Source: an uncultured Lachnospiraceae bacterium
GTDB lineage: Bacteria > Bacillota > Clostridia > Lachnospirales > Lachnospiraceae
Direction: 5' to 3'
DNA length: 17,567 nucleotides
NCBI GenBank assembly: GCA_902496125.1
Contig: CABUZU010000033.1
Location: 1 to 17,567, forward strand
How positions within the stretch are numbered: position 1 is the first letter of the stretch; each line of letters starts with the position of its first letter. Positions 13,552 through 17,567 of the stretch are shown here, piece by piece. A model generated the notes under the pieces. That model did not search any database, was not told the origin of the DNA, and saw nothing but the letters and a program-made list of their open reading frames with translations. The translations under genes were made by a program, and so were the position numbers.

Positions 13552-13580
13552 TTGTAAATGTCTACAAAATGTGTTATAGT
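13552..13580 (+). promoter_or_regulatory. Promoter of ilvB-ilvN
   Basis: -35 TTGTAA (13552-13557), 17-base spacer, -10 TATAGT (13575-13580). The inverted repeat TTGTA-N6-TACAA (13552-13567) covers the -35. The leader to the ATG at 13638 is only about 50 bases, too short for a T-box or an attenuator. Confidence 0.7.
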
Positions 13581-13594
13581 ATTGTACATTGTAC
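13581..13594 (+). repeat. Tandem ATTGTAC repeat at the ilvB start site
   Basis: ATTGTAC occurs twice with no gap (13581-13587, 13588-13594), directly after the -10 and over the expected transcription start. The TTGTA/TACA words match those around the -35, suggesting operator half-sites. Confidence 0.4.
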
Positions 13595-13637
13595 TAGAAT
13601 AAATACAAAGAGTTTAATAGATAAGGGGAGATATAAC

Positions 13638-15251
13638 ATGACAGGTGCAGATGCAATGATTAAATGCCTAGAACTGGAGGGGGTTACCTCAGTATTCGGA
13701 TATCCAGGTGTAGCAATTTGTCCATTTTATAACAGTATTCTAGATTCTACAATTGAATCCATTCTAATTCGTACCGAGCAAAATGCTGCTCATGCAGCGA
13801 GCGGACAGGCAAGAGTAACAGGAAAACCAGGAGTATGTGTTGTTACAAGTGGTCCTGGGGCAACCAATTTAATTACTGGTATCGCTACTGCATTCGCTGA
13901 TAGTATTCCAATGATTTGCATTAGTGGTCAAGTAAACAGTGAATTAATTGGTAGTGATAGTTTCCAAGAAGCTGATATCACAGGAGCAGTAGAAAGCTTT
14001 GTAAAATACAGTTACCTTGTTAAAAAAGTAGAAGATATTCCACGAATTTTTAAAGAAGCTTTTCATATCTGTATGACTGGTCGTAAAGGACCTGTTTTAA
14101 TCGATGTTCCAATCGATGTTCAACAAGCTACTTTAAAAAATTTCAAATATCCAGAAGAAGTAAAACTTAGAACCTATAAGCCTACTGTTCGTGGTAATAT
14201 GGCTCAGATTAAACGTGTTGCTAAGGAATTAAAAAAGGCCAAAAAACCTCTTATTTGTGTAGGTGGTGGTGTAATTTCTGCTGGAGCACAAAAAGAGCTT
14301 CGTGAATTTGCTAAAAAATTCCAAATCCCAGTTGTTTCTACTATGATGGGAATTAGTGCAATGCAGACTGAAAATCCAATGTATTTTGGTATGGTTGGAA
14401 ATAATGGTAAGCCTTATGCAAATCGTGCAATGAATAATTGTGATTTATTAATTATGATTGGTGCCCGTGTTGCAGACCGTGCAGTCAATCAACCAGATTT
14501 AATTGTAGACCATAAGGTATTAGTTCACATCGATGTTGATACCGCTGAAATTGGTAAAAATGTAGGTCCTCATATTCCACTAGTTGGCGATGCTAAACGT
14601 ATTTTTGAAGATTTAACCGAAAATGTAATTGCTCCTAATACCAGTGAGTGGTTAGAAGAACTTCGTTTTTATAAAGAAAAAATGCAGGTTGTAAGAAATC
14701 CTAATCCTGATTATGTAGACCCAGCTAAATTTATTGAAATGCTCTCTAGAAAGCTTCCAGATGATGCAGTTTATGTTGCCGATGTTGGACAAAACCAGAT
14801 TTGGTCTTGTAGCTATCATATTGTAAAGGAAGGTAACTTCATGACCTCCGGTGGTATGGGAACCATGGGATACTCCATTCCTGCTGCAATGGGTGCTAAA
14901 TATGCACAACCTGACAAGGAAGTTATTGCTGTATGTGGCGATGGTTCTTTGCAGATGTCTATGATGGAATTTGCCACGATGCGTCAATACAATATCAATT
15001 CCAAGGTAATCGTATTGAAGAATAATTACCTAGGTATGGTACGTCAATTCCAACACTTTAATTATAAAGATAACTATTCAATGGTTGATATGTCAGTAGC
15101 TCCTAATTTAGAAATGCTTGCAAAAGCTTACGATATGCCATTTTATCGTCTCACCAACATGAAAGATGCCGATGCCGTTCTTGATGAATTCTTAAAACAA
15201 GATAAAGCTTGCCTAATGGAATGCTTACTTGACCCTATGGATTTAGTTTAG
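13638..15251 (+). CDS. ilvB: Acetolactate (acetohydroxyacid) synthase large subunit
   Basis: Thiamine-diphosphate enzyme that joins pyruvate with pyruvate or 2-ketobutyrate, the first common step to valine, leucine and isoleucine. It has 537 residues from ATG 13638, chosen because AAGGGGAG lies 7 bases upstream; the frame is open to 13569 but without a ribosome site. Catalytic Glu47 is in RTEQNAAHAASG; VVTSGPGATNLITGI, SFQEADITGAV, the middle domain around CVGGGVISAGA and GARVADRAVN, and the cofactor motif GDGSLQ (434-439) running to LKNN are all present. It ends at LLDPMDLV, about 20 residues short of the usual tail ending in a PMVPPG-like motif. The small subunit follows, so this is the biosynthetic form. 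Confidence 0.95.
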   Translation: MTGADAMIKCLELEGVTSVFGYPGVAICPFYNSILDSTIESILIRTEQNAAHAASGQARVTGKPGVCVVTSGPGATNLITGIATAFADSIPMICISGQVNSELIGSDSFQEADITGAVESFVKYSYLVKKVEDIPRIFKEAFHICMTGRKGPVLIDVPIDVQQATLKNFKYPEEVKLRTYKPTVRGNMAQIKRVAKELKKAKKPLICVGGGVISAGAQKELREFAKKFQIPVVSTMMGISAMQTENPMYFGMVGNNGKPYANRAMNNCDLLIMIGARVADRAVNQPDLIVDHKVLVHIDVDTAEIGKNVGPHIPLVGDAKRIFEDLTENVIAPNTSEWLEELRFYKEKMQVVRNPNPDYVDPAKFIEMLSRKLPDDAVYVADVGQNQIWSCSYHIVKEGNFMTSGGMGTMGYSIPAAMGAKYAQPDKEVIAVCGDGSLQMSMMEFATMRQYNINSKVIVLKNNYLGMVRQFQHFNYKDNYSMVDMSVAPNLEMLAKAYDMPFYRLTNMKDADAVLDEFLKQDKACLMECLLDPMDLV

Positions 15252-15279
15252 GAAGAATACGAAAGGATTGGTGGAAAAT

Positions 15280-15765
15280 ATGAAAAAAATATATTCTGTT
15301 TTAGTAGAAAACCGTTCTGGTGTACTTAGTAAAATTGCTGGTCTATTTGCCAGAAGAGGTTTTAATATTGATTCTTTAGCTGTTGGCGAAACCGATGAGT
15401 CCGATGTATCATGTATGACTATCGTAAGTTCTGGTGATGATAGAACCTTAGAGCAAATTGAAAAACAGTTAAATAAAAAGCTAGATATTATTAAAGTAAG
15501 AACGTTTAAAGAAGAAAATAGTATTTCTAGAGAACTTATGCTATTAAAGGTAAAATACAATCGTAATACAAGACGAGAAATCATGGAGATTTGTGATATT
15601 TTAAAAGCTGATATTGTAGATATGTCAAAATCTTTTATGATTATCCAAATTTGCGATACTCCAGATAAAATTTTATTATTAATGCAAATGCTTAAATCCA
15701 TTAGCATTGTAGAAGTTGCCAGAACTGGAACTCTAGCATTGACTAAATGTTCTGAAAATGAATAA
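15280..15765 (+). CDS. ilvN: Acetolactate synthase small (regulatory) subunit
   Basis: ACT-domain partner of IlvB that raises activity and gives feedback inhibition by valine. 161 residues: N-terminal ACT domain about 1-76 (MKKIYSVLVENRSGVLSKIA, FARRGFNIDSLAVGETD, MTIVSSGDD) and a C-terminal domain about 80-160 (SRELMLLKVKYN, RREIMEICDILKADIVDMS, VARTGTLALTK). I start it at ATG 15280, with GGTGG 5 bases upstream, as relatives begin close to this point; in-frame TTG 15268 and GTG 15271 are less likely. It lies 28 bases after ilvB and ends at the shared terminator. Confidence 0.95.
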   Translation: MKKIYSVLVENRSGVLSKIAGLFARRGFNIDSLAVGETDESDVSCMTIVSSGDDRTLEQIEKQLNKKLDIIKVRTFKEENSISRELMLLKVKYNRNTRREIMEICDILKADIVDMSKSFMIIQICDTPDKILLLMQMLKSISIVEVARTGTLALTKCSENE

Positions 15766-15767
15766 CG

Positions 15768-15798
15768 AAAACCCATATCGCATTGCGATATGGGTTTT
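15768..15798. terminator. Bidirectional terminator between ilvN and nupQ
   Basis: AAAACCCATATCGC (15768-15781), loop ATT, GCGATATGGGTTTT (15785-15798): a perfect 14-bp stem with T6 on the plus side and T4 on the minus side. It starts 2 bases after ilvN and lies 2 bases from the nupQ stop, serving both convergent units. Confidence 0.95.
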
Positions 15799-15800
15799 TT

Positions 15801-16781
15801 CTATCTTTCCTCTCTAAAGTAAGGTAATCCTAAACTCTTCGGCGGTTGATTTTCTCTCTTATTATGAATACTGGTAATAATCAAAACAACAATAGTTACT
15901 AAATAAGGTAACATTTTAAATAATTCCTGCGTTGCTCGATTGAGTCCTGGAATATATAAATACAAAATGTATAACGCACCAAATAAGAAGGAACCCCAAA
16001 TTGCATTTACTGGTTTCCACAATGCAAAGATTACCAATGCTACTGCTAACCATCCTCTGTCACCAAATCCGTTGTTTGTCCAAGTTCCACCAAGATATTC
16101 CATAACAAAATAAAGTCCGCCAAGTCCTGCGATTCCACCGCCAAGACAAGTTGCCATATATTTATATCTTGTAACATTAATACCTGCTGCATCAGCAGTT
16201 GCCGGACTTTCACCAACCGAACGAAGGTTTAATCCTTTACGTGTACGATTTAAGAAAAAGGTACAGTAAACTGCAATAACAATTGCCAGATAAGTTAAAA
16301 ATCCATAAGAGAATAATAAGTCCCCTAGCACTGGAATTTTAGATAATCCTGGAATTGTCTTTCTAAAAGCATCGCCCGTTGTTGCTACAGAAATCTGTCC
16401 TACACCACCTGCTAACTTTGAAATGGAACCACCAAAGAAATTACCAAATCCTACACCAAAGGTTGTAAGTGCTAAACCTACTACATTTTGATTTGCACGA
16501 AGAGAAATTGTAAGAAAACTATAGATTAAAGCTCCTAGTGCTGCACAGATAAACGCACAGATAAATGCAATGATTGCTCCAACTAATCCACTTGGATTTT
16601 TCGTACTATTTTCATATAAAAAAGCACCCATTAATCCGCTAATTCCGCCCATGTACATAATACCTGGAATACCTAGATTTAGATTGCCGCTCTTTTCTGT
16701 TATAATTTCACCCGTTGCACCAAATAGCATAGGGATACCTTGACCAATTGCTTTTTGGATAAAAACAAAAAATACACTCAT
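15801..16781 (-). CDS. nupQ: Nucleoside-type ABC transporter permease (NupQ/YufQ family)
   Basis: One of two membrane subunits of a BmpA-dependent importer, which in B. subtilis (NupNOPQ) takes up guanosine. 326 residues with about eight to nine membrane segments. The motif GEIITEKSGNLNLGIPGIMYMGG (about 24-46) is the hallmark of this branch of the BPD_transp_2 family; SLRANQNVVGLALTTFGVG and GLNLRSVGESPATADAAGINVTRYKY (the EAA-like loop that contacts the ATPase) follow. The ATG at 16781 has a strong AGGAGGTG site, 12 bases after the partner gene. The ligand may be a purine nucleoside, but related systems carry other sugars or nucleosides. Confidence 0.9.
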   Translation of the reverse strand: MSVFFVFIQKAIGQGIPMLFGATGEIITEKSGNLNLGIPGIMYMGGISGLMGAFLYENSTKNPSGLVGAIIAFICAFICAALGALIYSFLTISLRANQNVVGLALTTFGVGFGNFFGGSISKLAGGVGQISVATTGDAFRKTIPGLSKIPVLGDLLFSYGFLTYLAIVIAVYCTFFLNRTRKGLNLRSVGESPATADAAGINVTRYKYMATCLGGGIAGLGGLYFVMEYLGGTWTNNGFGDRGWLAVALVIFALWKPVNAIWGSFLFGALYILYLYIPGLNRATQELFKMLPYLVTIVVLIITSIHNKRENQPPKSLGLPYFREER

Positions 16782-16793
16782 CTTTTACACCTC

Positions 16794-17567
16794 CTAATGC
16801 TTCTTTCCAAAATCTAATTCATAATTGATAAAGAACTCACTACCAATCATAAAGAATAGAATAATACCTGTGATAACATCGGAAGCACTTTCATTTAATC
16901 CAAACTGGGTTGCAATCTGAATTGCACCTTGTTGCATAAATACTAATAGTAATGAAACAATTACCATTGCTCCTGTATTAAATTTTGCCATCCAAGCAAC
17001 GATGATAGCCGTAAATCCTCTACCACCTGCTGTACTAGTAGAAATCGTATGGCTCGCACCACAGACTGTAATTGCACCTGCAAGTCCACAGATCGCACCT
17101 GAGATTGCCATGGTACGAATAATAACCTTCTTTACATTAATTCCTGCATATCTTGCGGTATTCTCACTTTCTCCAACAACAGAGATTTCATATCCATGCT
17201 TACTGTATTTTAGATAAATCATCATCATCACTGCAACAAGAACAACTAAAATTACATTTAATCCATATTTATTTCCAAAAATTTCTGGAAACCAACCTAA
17301 ACGGTCTGTAGAATTTACAATACCAACGGTATTTGAACCTACTGGATTTTCCCAAAATACAATACAAAAAGTTACAAACTGCATCGCTACATAGTTTAAC
17401 ATCAATGTAAAAAGTGTTTCATTCGTATTTAAATAAGCTTTAAATACCGCTGGAATAATTCCCCAAATCAAGCCTGCAAGACAGCTTGCGATAATAATTA
17501 CAATAATCAATAACCAGTTTGGAAGTGTTTTTACATAAATCATCAAAGCAGTTGCAGCAGCAGCTCC
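16794..17567 (-). CDS. nupP: Nucleoside-type ABC transporter permease (NupP/YufP family), cut by window edge
   Basis: Second permease subunit of the same importer. The frame is open to the right edge: the apparent TTG start at 17546 is internal, since the frame continues upstream with GAAAATAL to 17567. The visible 257 residues hold about six membrane segments, the conserved AYLNTNETLFTLMLNYVA stretch, the coupling loop GYEISVVGESENTARYAGINVKK, and GGRGFTAIIVAWMAKFNTGAMVIVSLL, typical of YufP. The C-terminus ends YELDFGKKH. The ATPase (nupO) and lipoprotein (bmpA/nupN) would be expected beyond the window; this cannot be seen here. Confidence 0.9.
   Translation of the reverse strand, partial: GAAAATALMIYVKTLPNWLLIIVIIIASCLAGLIWGIIPAVFKAYLNTNETLFTLMLNYVAMQFVTFCIVFWENPVGSNTVGIVNSTDRLGWFPEIFGNKYGLNVILVVLVAVMMMIYLKYSKHGYEISVVGESENTARYAGINVKKVIIRTMAISGAICGLAGAITVCGASHTISTSTAGGRGFTAIIVAWMAKFNTGAMVIVSLLLVFMQQGAIQIATQFGLNESASDVITGIILFFMIGSEFFINYELDFGKKH

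Noticed and set aside
13569..13637. Longer N-terminus for IlvB starting at 13569
   Set aside because: That ATG lies within the promoter region (-10 at 13575-13580) and lacks a ribosome site, while ATG 13638 has a good one and matches IlvB N-termini.
13379..13637. T-box or attenuator leader before ilvB
   Set aside because: The leader after the predicted start site is only about 50 bases and has no T-box sequence, specifier stem or branched-chain-rich leader peptide.
17546..17546. TTG at 17546 as the true start of the last permease
   Set aside because: The frame stays open to the window edge and the protein at that point is already past the expected N-terminal region of YufP-type permeases.

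Overview
The window looks like chromosomal DNA of a low-GC, spore-forming Clostridia species, most likely in or near Lachnospiraceae. This rests on the AT-rich codon use, strong AGGAGG ribosome sites, spore genes spoVAD/spoVAE, and the gene order sua5 (ywlC) - ywlE-like - rpiB (ywlF) - atp operon, which matches the B. subtilis ywl-atp neighbourhood in outline. The genus call is an inference. I see no IS element, phage gene, CRISPR array, tRNA or rRNA.

Layout. Positions 1-3241 (minus strand) hold the promoter-proximal half of an F-type ATP synthase operon: atpZ-like, atpI, atpB, atpE, atpF, atpH and the start of atpA, which runs off the left edge. The c subunit carries the residues of a sodium-binding site. 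Positions 3417-5565 (minus) hold rpiB, an LMW-phosphatase-like gene with an altered active site, and sua5/tsaC. Positions 5565-6169 hold a monocistronic carD-like regulator whose terminator T-tract is also the -35 region of the sua5 promoter. Positions 6230-8089 hold a YtrA-type GntR repressor, ABC ATPase and ABC permease operon, with a 34-bp perfect dyad on its promoter. Positions 8120-10302 hold fruR, fruK and an HPr gene (ptsH). FruR probably binds a 10-bp phased TCA repeat array upstream of its own gene, and a related heptamer lies on the ptsH -35 box.

From 10382 most genes are on the plus strand: spoVAD-spoVAE (without spoVAC), a membrane-anchored L,D-transpeptidase preceded by a well-placed 13-codon ORF, and ilvB-ilvN for branched-chain amino acid synthesis. 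A bidirectional terminator at 15768-15798 separates ilvN from a convergent minus-strand nucleoside-type ABC permease pair (nupQ, and nupP cut by the right edge).

Most of the window is housekeeping or metabolic and well known. I did not find a convincing new multi-gene system. The parts worth a second look are regulatory DNA (the GntR dyad, FruR phased array, atpE-atpF hairpin and ilvB promoter repeats), residue changes in known proteins (HPr without Ser46, the phosphatase with Asn for the general-acid Asp, the sodium signature in AtpE), and two very small ORFs.
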